From: Archangiaceae bacterium
Lineage (GTDB): Bacteria; Myxococcota; Myxococcia; Myxococcales; Myxococcaceae
Length of the DNA stretch: 10,533 nucleotides
NCBI GenBank assembly: GCA_023248915.1
Contig: JAHFDQ010000172.1
Span: 1 to 10,533, forward strand
Reading direction: 5' to 3'
Shown here: in pieces, positions 1 to 7,203 of the stretch
Layout of the letters: each line of letters starts with the position of its first letter
Numbering within the stretch: position 1 is the first letter of the stretch
The notes under the pieces: model-generated
Seen by the model: the letters and a program-made list of their open reading frames with translations, nothing else
Told to the model about the DNA's origin: nothing
Database searches by the model: none
Program-made: the position numbers and the translations under genes

Positions 1-2
1 TG

Positions 3-545
3 CTGACCTACAACGCCTTGCCCCTCGTGCAGGACTGGCGTGGGTACCTCGGGCAATTGGCAGAGCACGCGCGCCGCTACCTGCTCGTGTCGGTGACCAA
101 CCCCTCTTCCTACGGGGTGTCGATTCGGAAGATTCAGCGCCGGTTCGAAGTCGGGGGTGCCGACGAGCTGTTCGATCACCCGTCCATCCGCCCGGAAGTC
201 CTCGGGCCTGAGCTCGAGCGGTGTGGCCGCATCGTCGAGCACGGGTATCTCGACTGCCCCTGGTGGCCTGACCTGTTCGTCCCCACCGGCGAGCGATTGC
301 TCGGTGCTTCGCTGAAGCGTATTCCTGCGATCGGATCATCGATCGCGAGGCTCATGGGCGGCCCTGAGAAAGACCGCTTCACCTACGGCCCTTCGCGGTT
401 TCCGCTCTTAGAGGGCGTCGCCGGGCACGAGCAGTTGTCGGGCGCGCTGCACCGTCACCCCGTCTTCGATGGGCGCGCGCCGCTCCTGGCCAGGGCCTTT
501 GGGCACCACCACGCCTACCTCGTCGAGATGCCGGCGGCCAACTGA
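3..545 (+). CDS. Probable class I SAM-dependent methyltransferase, C-terminal part (5' end outside window)
   Basis: The reading frame is open from the window edge (codons before the TTG at 18 read L-T-Y-N-A), so the true start lies upstream and the TTG is not a convincing start. The visible 180 or so residues begin with a stretch like the post-motif region of Rossmann methyltransferases: a YNALP segment, then an acidic/aromatic helix and a hydrophobic strand (YLLVSVTNP) with an Asn-Pro turn. A Cys-Pro-Trp-Trp-Pro-Asp motif follows, then a C-terminal region ending in a hydrophobic strand (HHAYLVEMP). The SAM-binding motif I is not in the window, so the assignment rests on fold-like pattern and is moderate. 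The substrate is unknown. The stop is only 3 bases from the stop of the convergent SDR gene. The gene could belong to the same envelope glycan locus, but on the opposite strand. An unrelated protein of similar layout cannot be excluded. Confidence 0.5.
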   Translation: MTYNALPLVQDWRGYLGQLAEHARRYLLVSVTNPSSYGVSIRKIQRRFEVGGADELFDHPSIRPEVLGPELERCGRIVEHGYLDCPWWPDLFVPTGERLLGASLKRIPAIGSSIARLMGGPEKDRFTYGPSRFPLLEGVAGHEQLSGALHRHPVFDGRAPLLARAFGHHHAYLVEMPAAN

Positions 546-560
546 GGCTCAGCCCGAGCC
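542..560. terminator. Small hairpin across two convergent stop codons
   Basis: GGCTC (546-550) and GAGCC (556-560) form a 5-bp stem with a 5-base loop. An alternative, CTGA-GGC-TCAG (542-552), pairs the two stop codons themselves. The plus side is followed by CTTGTT, a poor U-tract. With 3 bases between the two genes there is no other room for a terminator. It may slow convergent transcripts, but the stem is short and function is uncertain. Confidence 0.25.
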
Positions 561-1289
561 CTTGTTCCGGAAGATCTGCCAGCGTTCGTACAGGCCAGGA
601 ACGAGCCGGTTGCCAGCCGTGACCAGCCGCTCACGCCAGCCGAGGACAGGGTCGACTTCACCGCCAGCGAGAATCTGGCCGACTGCCGCCCCGATGAAAT
701 CGACGGTGACGCCCGAGCCTTGAACCGCCGAGGGTTCGCGGCCGTACCAGGACGCGCGCTCGTAGAAACCGGTCGCCACATGCCCGGGACAGAGGTACCG
801 CACTCTCACTCCCGCCGGTTCGAGCTCGACGCGCAGACAGTCGAGGTACCGCTGTGCCGCTGCTTTGGAGGCCGCGTAATAGGCTTCGAAGGCGATGCCC
901 ACCTGTGACGCCACGCTCAGCACTGCGACGACCTGTCCCGAGCCTCGCCGCTCGAAGGAGGGGAGGACTTCCCGCACGCACCTGTCCAGGCCCCAGAAGT
1001 TGGCCTCCAGGCACGCTCGGGCGTCGCTCTTGGGTATGGACGCCGTTCGCCCGAACGCTGCCGCGCCCGCGCAATAGACCAGCGCCCGCGGCTCACCCAT
1101 CGTCTCGGCCGCGTCGGCGAAGGCCGACGACACGCTGGCGTCGTCCGTCACGTCACACTGGAACGCGTTCTGTCCAGAAGCCCGGCGCCCGAAACGCGAG
1201 GCCCGCCAGCCCAGGGACTCGAGGTGGTCCGCGACTGCCGCCCCGATGCCCGAAGTTGCGCCAACCACCAGCACGTGGCCTTGACTCAT
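549..1289 (-). CDS. Short-chain dehydrogenase/reductase (classical SDR)
   Basis: This 246-residue protein has the size and motif order of classical SDR oxidoreductases, which move hydride between NAD(P)H and a carbonyl or alcohol in the cytoplasm. The cofactor loop GATSGIG is at residues 10-16. C-A-G (73-75) stands in for the usual NAG strand motif, followed by the structural Asn97. The catalytic set is Ser125, Tyr138 and Lys142 in a YAASK context, and the post-active-site C-P-G is at 167-169. The start ATG (1289-1287) overlaps the stop of the upstream epimerase gene as ATGA. A GGGAG ribosome site (1295-1299) sits 5 bases before it, so this start is well supported. It is the last gene of the five-gene minus-strand operon and probably reduces or oxidises a sugar or lipid intermediate made by its partners. 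The substrate is not predictable from sequence. Confidence 0.9.
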   Translation of the reverse strand: MSQGHVLVVGATSGIGAAVADHLESLGWRASRFGRRASGQNAFQCDVTDDASVSSAFADAAETMGEPRALVYCAGAAAFGRTASIPKSDARACLEANFWGLDRCVREVLPSFERRGSGQVVAVLSVASQVGIAFEAYYAASKAAAQRYLDCLRVELEPAGVRVRYLCPGHVATGFYERASWYGREPSAVQGSGVTVDFIGAAVGQILAGGEVDPVLGWRERLVTAGNRLVPGLYERWQIFRNKGSG

Positions 1290-2251
1290 GAGGACTCCCG
1301 CGTCCCGCCTGCACCGGCGGTGACGGCGACGAAGGCCGACCAGGTGCGCTCACGCGAGAACTGGCTCGCGTCGAGCCCCAGACGGTTGAAGGTCAGCTCG
1401 GCCTCATAACGGACGTCCATGCCCATGACGCCGAAGGCCTCGGCCATGGGCCGGAAGTCGAACCCCGGCAGCCCGGCCAACCGGCCGAGGACGGCGTGGG
1501 CAGCGCGAGAGCTCACCGGTACCTCGAGGCGCCACCGGCCCGCGAGCGGGGCGCAGAGCTCGTGCCTCAGCTCGGAATTCGTGACCACGAATGGGTCTGC
1601 CACGGTGAGTCTCTCGCCGTGCGCCAACCGCTCGGGTGCGGATGCGACCGCCCGCGCCACCGCCGACAGCAGCATCGCCGAGCAAAGGTGATGGCGGGCC
1701 CCCGAAGGCAGGAGGCGGAGAACGACTCTACGGTCGCGTGCGAGGCCGGTAAGGGTGCCGAGCATCCCCTCCGCTGGATGCTGGTAGACGATGGCCGGGC
1801 GAAGAACGATGACCTTCAGCCCACGAGCGCCGCCGCGCAGAATCGCGATGCGCTCGGCTCGCCACTTCGAAAGGGCGTACTCGGGAATCGGGAAGGACTC
1901 GGGCGCGGCAGGCCAGGTCGCCGAAACCCGTCCACCGCGTGAGAGGCCCAGCACCGAAGCGCTCGAGACGTGGACGAGCACCGCGCCGGGCGACATCTGC
2001 TCCACCAGGCGCTCGGTCGCGGGCCCGTGGCTGAGGTCGATCTCCTCCGCGGACAGCCCTGGCCGCGGACGGAGTCCCTGAGAATTGACTACCAATGACG
2101 CCGAGGCGACGAGCTCGCCCGCCTCGCCGATGGCAAGCTCTCCGGGCCTGGTCGGAGCACGGTGCACCACCGGGACAGCCCCCAATGCCCGGGCGAGAAT
2201 GGTGCCGACGACTCCATCGGCGCCGACCACTACCGACGTTCCGCGCCTCAT
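1286..2251 (-). CDS. NAD(P)-dependent epimerase/dehydratase-like protein (extended SDR)
   Basis: The 321-residue protein starts with a Rossmann strand and the glycine motif GADGVVG (residues 10-16), then VVHR, whose basic residue after strand 2 hints at NADP. A Ser-Ser-Ala-Ser strand (96-99) and a YALSK motif (Tyr125, Lys129) give the SDR active site. LRPAIVY after it is typical of extended SDRs acting on nucleotide-sugars or related carbonyls. The frame stays open upstream to 2494, but the extra 81 residues are Arg/Ala/Pro-rich and shadow the neighbouring gene. The ATG at 2251 sits in an ATGA overlap with the upstream stop and is preceded by an AGGCGG-type site, so I chose it. Its own stop overlaps the next start in the same way. 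Likely role: epimerisation, reduction or dehydration of a sugar intermediate in the operon's pathway. The substrate is unknown. Confidence 0.8.
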   Translation of the reverse strand: MRRGTSVVVGADGVVGTILARALGAVPVVHRAPTRPGELAIGEAGELVASASLVVNSQGLRPRPGLSAEEIDLSHGPATERLVEQMSPGAVLVHVSSASVLGLSRGGRVSATWPAAPESFPIPEYALSKWRAERIAILRGGARGLKVIVLRPAIVYQHPAEGMLGTLTGLARDRRVVLRLLPSGARHHLCSAMLLSAVARAVASAPERLAHGERLTVADPFVVTNSELRHELCAPLAGRWRLEVPVSSRAAHAVLGRLAGLPGFDFRPMAEAFGVMGMDVRYEAELTFNRLGLDASQFSRERTWSAFVAVTAGAGGTRESS

Positions 2252-3927
2252 GGGTCCGCCTGCCCCCGTAGCGGCACGAGCGGCTCCGTCCGGGTGGCAG
2301 GCGCCACGTTTTGGGCCTCGCCCTCTTGCCGCGCTTGGCGCTCGGCCAGGAGCTGCGCTGGGCTCTTGGGTGGCGAGCTTCCCCAGATCGAGTCTGGCAG
2401 CGTGAAGCCCCGCCGGCCGAAGACGAGCAGGTGCCAACCGCCGCCTAGTGGGAAGGTGGCCCGGTACGCGTACTCCGGAGCGTCGATGAGCCACCGGGCG
2501 AGCGACACCTCATTGGGGGCGACTAGGAGCTCTTGCTGCAGGGGGTTGGAGATCGCGGTGTGCGACCGTATGACGATGACCTCCGGCGCGGCGGCGCGCA
2601 GATAGGCCTCGTCGAATGCCTTGTTGCCGTGGGTGCCGGGCAGCGAGGCCAAGTGCGCGTCGGTGAGGCCGTAGAGGTCGACGATCGACCCCCGGAAGAA
2701 CCAGCCGAAAGCGCCGATGTCCGACAGGGCGACGCGCCCGACTCCGGGGCTGGCCTGGGCCATCGAACCCAGCTTGGCCATGCCGGTCGTCCCGTAGAGC
2801 CCCGAGTCGCGCCCGCGGAGCGTCAGCGCGAGATTCCCGATCATCCAGCAGGCGACTCCGGCCAGCGCCAGCCATCGCGTTCGCCCGGTGGCGATCGCCG
2901 TTCCGACCCCGCAGCCCAGAGCCAGGGTCAGGGCCGCCGGCAGGTGGCGCCGAAACCCGGGCATCCAGTCGCCGCCGGATACCACGGTCGCGACGGCGAC
3001 GACGGCGGCCAGGCCGGCGACCCACCGGAAGAAGACGCTTCGGTGCGCGGCGACGACCGTTCCAGCGACCCCGAGAAGGCCTGCGCCGTACAGGAGGAAG
3101 TTCCAGAAGTAGCGCAGCCCGGTGGCGGGGTCGACGGGCTTCGCGCCGAACGTGTTGGGCAAGAGCGAGTGGTAGGTGCGCCACCGGAAGACCTCAGTCG
3201 CGACGATCAGCACGACCACCGGCAGCGCGACGCGCAGCCAGTGCGGGCGGAACCGCTTCTCGAGTAGGACGAGCAGGCAGCCGCACGCGGCGATGAGTGC
3301 TCCCTCGGGCCGCGTCACCGCGGCCAGGCCCAGGGCGCCCCCCGCGACCCAGGCCACGGCCGGCTTCCCGTCCACCCAGAGCGTGAACAACCGGTCCAGC
3401 GCGAGAGCGAACAGGGCCCCGTACAGGGCCGTCTCCATGCCGCTCATCGCGTGGAAGGCCACCCAGCCCGAAGCGCCGAGCGCCAGGCCGGTAGCGACCG
3501 CTGCGCTCGGGGGGTTCCCGCCCGCCTCTCGGGCGACCCGCGCAGCCAGGCGAACCAGCAGTCCGACCGTCAGCAGGTAGAGCAACCCGCCCAGGACCCG
3601 GGCGGGGATTATGGGGTCGACGTCAGGGAAGGGACGAATCCATGCCATCGACAGAACGGTCCAGAGGAGGTTCGTCATGCCCTCCACGGGCGGCCGCGAC
3701 AGGTCGAAGGTCGGGACACCCGCCTCGATCCAGTTTCGCGCCACGCGGAAGGAAACCCACGAGTCGTCGATGGCGTGTTCCGGGTTCTGGAATCGGGCGA
3801 GCTGCAGCGCCGCCGCCAACAGCGAGGCCCATACGACGAACCGCCCCCGGGCGCCCCCAGCGCTCTCCGTGCCCGCGTCCTTCGGCTGGGCAGCAGCGGG
3901 CTGGGCGCTTTCAGCGCGCGGGGCCAT
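2248..3927 (-). CDS. Polytopic GT-C family glycosyltransferase, AftB/ArnT-like
   Basis: This 559-residue membrane protein begins with a short Ala/Pro/Gly-rich tail and a first membrane helix (about 30-46). The luminal-loop Asp pair D54-D55 follows in an IDDSWVSFRVARN context, then VEGMTNLLW (81-89). Further family landmarks are GMETALYGALFALA (163-176), TRPEGAL (205-211), a HSLLPNTFGAK segment (253-263), GGDWMPGFRRHLP (318-330) and a soluble C-terminal region with SDIGAFGWFF (402-411) and VDLYGLTD (416-423). Together these match GT-C transferases that use polyprenyl-phosphate sugars on the outer face of the membrane, closest in style to the mycobacterial AftB-like group. About ten membrane helices are likely. 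The start ATG is supported by GAGG 3 bases upstream (3931-3934). It overlaps the radical SAM gene by 17 bases and the epimerase gene by ATGA. The sugar and acceptor are unknown. Confidence 0.85.
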   Translation of the reverse strand: MAPRAESAQPAAAQPKDAGTESAGGARGRFVVWASLLAAALQLARFQNPEHAIDDSWVSFRVARNWIEAGVPTFDLSRPPVEGMTNLLWTVLSMAWIRPFPDVDPIIPARVLGGLLYLLTVGLLVRLAARVAREAGGNPPSAAVATGLALGASGWVAFHAMSGMETALYGALFALALDRLFTLWVDGKPAVAWVAGGALGLAAVTRPEGALIAACGCLLVLLEKRFRPHWLRVALPVVVLIVATEVFRWRTYHSLLPNTFGAKPVDPATGLRYFWNFLLYGAGLLGVAGTVVAAHRSVFFRWVAGLAAVVAVATVVSGGDWMPGFRRHLPAALTLALGCGVGTAIATGRTRWLALAGVACWMIGNLALTLRGRDSGLYGTTGMAKLGSMAQASPGVGRVALSDIGAFGWFFRGSIVDLYGLTDAHLASLPGTHGNKAFDEAYLRAAAPEVIVIRSHTAISNPLQQELLVAPNEVSLARWLIDAPEYAYRATFPLGGGWHLLVFGRRGFTLPDSIWGSSPPKSPAQLLAERQARQEGEAQNVAPATRTEPLVPLRGQADP

Positions 3928-5041
3928 TGTCCTCGCGAGACGACGGGCTTCGCGGGTCGAGCATGTGCGCGACCACCTTCGCCAGCGACGGTGGGTGAAG
4001 CAAGAGGTTGGTGTAGCTGGCGCTGGCGAGCGGGCAAGCGCACTCGCGGTTCTTCACGCTCCGGCGGAACGCGTCGGCCGCCACACCGCCCCACACCGCC
4101 CGGAAGTCGTAGTCGAAGTTGCGCACGTTGCCGAGCGATTCGGCCCGGGTGCAACACCCCCACACGTGTCCGTCCGGCGCCAGGTGCGCGCTCGCCCACC
4201 CCGCGTAGCAGGGGATGACCTGCCGCCGTTCGGCCAGAGTCCGCGCCGTGAGCTCGTAGTACTCGAGCCTGAGCGACTGCACCATTCGCGCGGTCGGGTG
4301 CAGCGTCCGGTGGGCCCGAATCGAAGCCTTCAACCGTTCGGCGACGGGCCGGTATTCCTCGGCCGACGGGGTGATGTCCTTGCCCATCGAGCTCAGCTCG
4401 ACGCGGTTCTCGGCCACTTCGGTGATGTAGGAATCGGCCCGAAAGGTCGCGCGTGCGTGCTCTTCGATTTCCTTGATGCGGTGCACGTTGTGCTTCGAGA
4501 CGACGGTGTGCACGCCCAGCACGAGGTGGCCGTGCGAGCGCTTCAGATCGTGAATGAACCGGGCGACCTCGAGCAGCTTGGCGTAGTTCCGGGGGGCTCC
4601 GCGCAGCCGATCGTGCTCGTCGCCTATCTCGTCGAGCGAGAGGTTCAGCACCAGCTGCGACCCGGTGCTGAACCGGGCGATCTTCGGCAGCAGGTCGAAC
4701 ACCCGCTGGGTGGCCAACCCGTTCATCGGCAGGTTGATGACCGACGGCTCGATCTCGACCCGGATGAGCCGCACCACCTCGGCGAGATCTGCCCGGAGGA
4801 ACTGGTCACCGCCAGAAACCGTGACCCAGATCGGCACCTTGTCGAGCGAACGGAAGACCTTCCCGTACTCGTCGACGCTCAGGTTCGGGACGTCTTTCTG
4901 CCAGATGTCGCAGGTGAGGCAGCGCGAGGTGCACCGGTAGGTCACCGAGACCGTCAGGTTGACCGGCAGCCCCGGCTTTCGTCCGGTCGCATGGGCAAGC
5001 CTGTAGCCGGCCAGGCGCCCGAGCAGGGCGGGGCTGTTCAT
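3911..5041 (-). CDS. Radical SAM protein with SPASM-like C-terminal domain
   Basis: The 376-residue protein carries the radical SAM signature C37-x3-C41-x2-C44 in a YRCTSRCLTCDIW context, which binds a 4Fe-4S cluster and cleaves SAM to a 5'-deoxyadenosyl radical. The SAM-amino-group motif appears as SGGD (76-79) rather than the more usual GGE. The C-terminal part has C278, the DGHVWGCC segment (290-297), LGN and C334-x-C336. This layout resembles SPASM/twitch domains that hold auxiliary Fe-S clusters. The frame extends upstream to 5521, but those residues are shadow sequence. The ATG at 5041 overlaps the upstream glycosyltransferase stop as ATGA and gives a normal N-terminus. Family members modify peptides, sugars or cofactors. 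Here the neighbours are glycosyltransferases and SDRs and no small precursor peptide is visible, so a sugar or lipid-linked sugar substrate is my inference. Confidence 0.88.
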   Translation of the reverse strand: MNSPALLGRLAGYRLAHATGRKPGLPVNLTVSVTYRCTSRCLTCDIWQKDVPNLSVDEYGKVFRSLDKVPIWVTVSGGDQFLRADLAEVVRLIRVEIEPSVINLPMNGLATQRVFDLLPKIARFSTGSQLVLNLSLDEIGDEHDRLRGAPRNYAKLLEVARFIHDLKRSHGHLVLGVHTVVSKHNVHRIKEIEEHARATFRADSYITEVAENRVELSSMGKDITPSAEEYRPVAERLKASIRAHRTLHPTARMVQSLRLEYYELTARTLAERRQVIPCYAGWASAHLAPDGHVWGCCTRAESLGNVRNFDYDFRAVWGGVAADAFRRSVKNRECACPLASASYTNLLLHPPSLAKVVAHMLDPRSPSSREDNGPAR

Positions 5042-5943
5042 GCTGCGCTCTTCTTGAGCTTCTTGGTGCTGGGCAGCGGAATCCAGGTCCGTCGCCGCCC
5101 TCCGACGATTCGCGCGTCGATGAAGCCGGCCAGGCGCGCGGCGACCTCGGTGCCCACGGCCGCCGCCAGGGCGAGCTTCCCGGGCGCGTCCTGCTCGAAG
5201 AACAGCTCGCCGGTCTTCTTGAGGATCAGAAACGGGTGAAGCGTCGCCACCTGGTAGCCGAAGGCGAACTCCAGCCAGTAGTGGCCGCACGCGATTCGTC
5301 GCCGCTGTTCGAAGTACTCCTCCCAGCGCTCGGGCCCGTGGTTCCGTACGATGGCGAGCGGAAGGTAGGCGAGCCCGAAGCCCTTCGACCGGATGACGTC
5401 TTCGATCGAGGCCTCGTCGACGACCGACAGCTCGCTGACGCGCTCGACGAGCTCGGCCAGCGCCGCGACCAGCTCGCCCATCTTGGGGACTTCCAGCGCG
5501 ACCCGGTGGTGAAGGTCCCACAGCGCCAGCACCATCCGGTTGACCACGCCGTTCGGCTCGTTGTCGGGAACGGCTCGGGCGCCCGCCATGCCGATCTCGG
5601 GGCGCTCTCGAAAGGTCTGGACGATGGCTTCGACCACGTCCGGAGCGACGCTGATGTCGGCGCTGGCGATGACCAGCACCTCCGCCCGTTGGTCCCGCAT
5701 GGCGATGTACTGGTTGATGGCGGCCACCTTGCCGCGGCGCTGCTCATCCGCGTGGACTCGCACGCCCGGCTTGCCCCGGGCCACTTCGCGGGCGATCTGG
5801 ACCGTCGCGTCGGTGCAGCCGCTGGCGATGACGAGGACCTCGATGATCTCTGCATCGTGCGTCTTCTGGCCGATGAGAGATTCGAGGACCTCTCGGATGT
5901 TGCCCGCTTCGTTGTACGCAGGGACGAGAATTGACACTTTCAT
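5038..5943 (-). CDS. Glycosyltransferase family 2 protein
   Basis: This 301-residue protein has a GT-A fold. The nucleotide-binding PAYNE is at residues 8-12, then SGCTD (41-45), RRGKVAAIN (69-77) and the metal-site region ASADIS (93-98), where only the last Asp (D96) of a DxD is kept. The acceptor and catalytic-base region is VDEASIED (175-182), followed by NHGPERW and QRRR (213-216). Such enzymes transfer a sugar from a nucleotide donor in the cytoplasm, often to a lipid carrier. The C-terminal 70 residues contain an Ala-rich helix and a lysine-rich tail (STKKLKK) that could touch the membrane. It is the first gene of the minus-strand operon and starts 105 bases from a divergent gene. No good Shine-Dalgarno sequence precedes its ATG. 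Its stop overlaps the radical SAM start as ATGA. It may load the carrier sugar used by the GT-C enzyme, which is inference. Confidence 0.88.
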   Translation of the reverse strand: MKVSILVPAYNEAGNIREVLESLIGQKTHDAEIIEVLVIASGCTDATVQIAREVARGKPGVRVHADEQRRGKVAAINQYIAMRDQRAEVLVIASADISVAPDVVEAIVQTFRERPEIGMAGARAVPDNEPNGVVNRMVLALWDLHHRVALEVPKMGELVAALAELVERVSELSVVDEASIEDVIRSKGFGLAYLPLAIVRNHGPERWEEYFEQRRRIACGHYWLEFAFGYQVATLHPFLILKKTGELFFEQDAPGKLALAAAVGTEVAARLAGFIDARIVGGRRRTWIPLPSTKKLKKSAA

Positions 5944-6048
5944 CGAGGGCCGAGCCTACCACAGCGAATGACGGGGCAGCCCCGCGCCGAGCGGCGAACC
6001 AGCCGCTTCATTGCCCAGGTGGAGTAGGGCTGGTACAGGTTTGGGTCC
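5944..6048. promoter_or_regulatory. Divergent intergenic promoter region
   Basis: These 105 bases separate the start of the five-gene operon (minus) from the start of the membrane protein gene (plus) and must hold both promoters. For the plus gene, TTGCCC (6011-6016) and TACAGG (6034-6039) are 17 bases apart, which would place the transcript start almost at the ATG. No clear ribosome site is present, so leaderless translation is possible. For the operon, only a lone TAGGCT (complement of 5953-5958) resembles a -10 element and I see no matching -35. Promoter assignments are weak because GC-rich bacteria use degenerate elements. Confidence 0.35.
5990..6007. repeat. Inverted repeat AGCGGC-N6-GCCGCT in the divergent spacer
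   Basis: A perfect 6-bp inverted repeat with a 6-base spacer lies just upstream of the plus-gene TTGCCC box, in the middle of the divergent region. A second, mutually exclusive stem, CGCC-GAGC-GGCG (5985-5996), overlaps its left arm. It could be a dimeric operator controlling both directions, or an RNA hairpin in the leader of the minus operon. Short GC inverted repeats are common by chance in such DNA. Confidence 0.3.
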
Positions 6049-7125
6049 ATGCCAGAGGGGCCGGAAAAGCAGACGACCAAAGCGCGATTGGGGCGCTACG
6101 CGATGTGGGTGCTGGCGCTGGTGGCTCTCAGCTTCGTGGCGTGGGCCGTGCCCATCCGGGACAGGTGCCTCGAGCCCGGGGCCTCCTCCGATACCTCGAA
6201 AGTGTCGGTGACTCGCGAGGCGGACGGCTGCACGCTCTATTCCAAGGCGGGCCCCACCCGAATCGGCAGCCAACGCTGCGGCCAGCTCACCTGTGAAGCG
6301 GGGCTGGCGACGACGCTCGCCCACACCCGATTGGAGTTCCTCCTGGGCATGGTGCTGCTGTACTTCGCGGGCACGCTGGTGTGGGCGACGCGGTGGCGCG
6401 CGCTTCTCGCGCTCGCGCGGGTGTCCGCGACCCCCTGGGAAGTCTGGCGGGTCACCCTCGAGGCGCAGGCGGGCGGGCTGCTGCTCCCGGGCGGCATCGG
6501 CGGCGATGCGCTCCGCGTCGTCGAGATGAGCCGCCGGGGTGGCCAGACGGCTAAGGTCGCAGCGTCGGTGGCCCTCGAGAGGATGGTGGGGCTCGCTTCG
6601 CTGGCGTTCGTGGCGCTGGTGTGCGCGGTCGCCTTCGGGGCGCGGGACATCGACTCGAGGTTGCTGGCCTTCCTCGCCAGTCTGCCGGTGGGGTTCGCCG
6701 GTCTCTGGGTCGTCTTGAGGACGAAGGCGCCCCAGGGTTGGTCATGGCTGCCTGCGCCGTTGCGCCCGGTGCTCGAGTACGCCCGTGAACCGGGCGGCTC
6801 GAAGGCTCTCTTGCGCGCGGTGGTGCTCAGCCTTGGGGTGAGCCTGGTCAACCTGGCTGTCGTGCGAGGGATGATCGCTGCCACGGGAGTGACGCCGTCG
6901 GTCGAGGGCGCTGTCTACGTCGGGACGACGCTCGCGTTCGTCGTTTCCGCGCTGCCGGGAGTGCCGGGCGCGTGGGGCACCGGTGACGCCGCCTACGTCC
7001 TGTTCCTCGGGTTCGCTGGAATCGAGCCGCCGGCCGCCCTCGCGGTGTGTCTGTTGTACCGGCTCCTCTGGTACCTCTCGGGCGTCGTCGGCGCGGTATT
7101 GCTGCTCTCGCGCCCGAGGCGGTAG
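6049..7125 (+). CDS. YbhN/LPG-synthase-TM family integral membrane protein
   Basis: This 358-residue protein matches the flippase-like membrane domain found in YbhN, AglD and the N-terminal half of MprF. Landmarks are a first membrane helix (about 17-35), a helix around 97-113 ending in ATRWRALL, the GGIGGDALR motif (148-156), an ALERMVGLA segment (175-183), the late PGAWGTGDAAY motif (306-316) and LLYRLLWYL (335-343). About seven or eight helices are likely. The external loop between the first two helices is long (about residues 36-95) and holds Cys40, Cys61, Cys78 and Cys82. Family members are thought to move or act on lipids, and no synthase domain follows here. The ATG at 6049 has no clear ribosome site but gives a normal cytoplasmic tail before helix 1. 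It is divergent from the glycan operon, suggesting a linked envelope role, possibly lipid-linked glycan transport. That role is inference. Confidence 0.85.
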   Translation: MPEGPEKQTTKARLGRYAMWVLALVALSFVAWAVPIRDRCLEPGASSDTSKVSVTREADGCTLYSKAGPTRIGSQRCGQLTCEAGLATTLAHTRLEFLLGMVLLYFAGTLVWATRWRALLALARVSATPWEVWRVTLEAQAGGLLLPGGIGGDALRVVEMSRRGGQTAKVAASVALERMVGLASLAFVALVCAVAFGARDIDSRLLAFLASLPVGFAGLWVVLRTKAPQGWSWLPAPLRPVLEYAREPGGSKALLRAVVLSLGVSLVNLAVVRGMIAATGVTPSVEGAVYVGTTLAFVVSALPGVPGAWGTGDAAYVLFLGFAGIEPPAALAVCLLYRLLWYLSGVVGAVLLLSRPRR

Positions 7126-7137
7126 CGCCAGGCTGGG

Positions 7138-7168
7138 TTGGCGTTTGGTCGGGCGGCTGGTCTAGGTT
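7138..7168 (+). promoter_or_regulatory. Candidate promoter of the CFA-type gene
   Basis: TTGGCG (7138-7143) is followed after 17 bases by TCTAGGTT (7161-7168). The segment GGCTGG-T-CT-AGGTT matches GGCTGG-T-AC-AGGTT upstream of the preceding gene (6028-6041), at the same distance from its TTG box. The shared layout supports a real element, though the -10 match to consensus is poor. Confidence 0.3.
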
Positions 7169-7203
7169 GCGCCGCCTCTCAACCCAAGCCTACGGACGGA
7201 ACC

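Noticed and set aside
2252..2494. Longer N-terminus for the epimerase
   Set aside because: The extra residues are out-of-frame translation of the GT-C gene end. The ATGA overlap and Rossmann start at 2251 fit better.
3611..5239. A 542-codon plus-strand frame antisense to the radical SAM and GT-C genes
   Set aside because: The minus strand holds clear family motifs across the same region, and the antisense frame has low-complexity composition only.
5042..5521. Longer N-terminus for the radical SAM protein
   Set aside because: The extension is Arg-rich shadow sequence inside the glycosyltransferase gene. The ATGA start at 5041 is preferred.
549..5943. Operon as a RiPP (modified peptide) cluster because of the radical SAM/SPASM protein
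   Set aside because: No short precursor gene, RRE-like protein, protease or exporter is visible beside it. Neighbours are sugar and redox enzymes.
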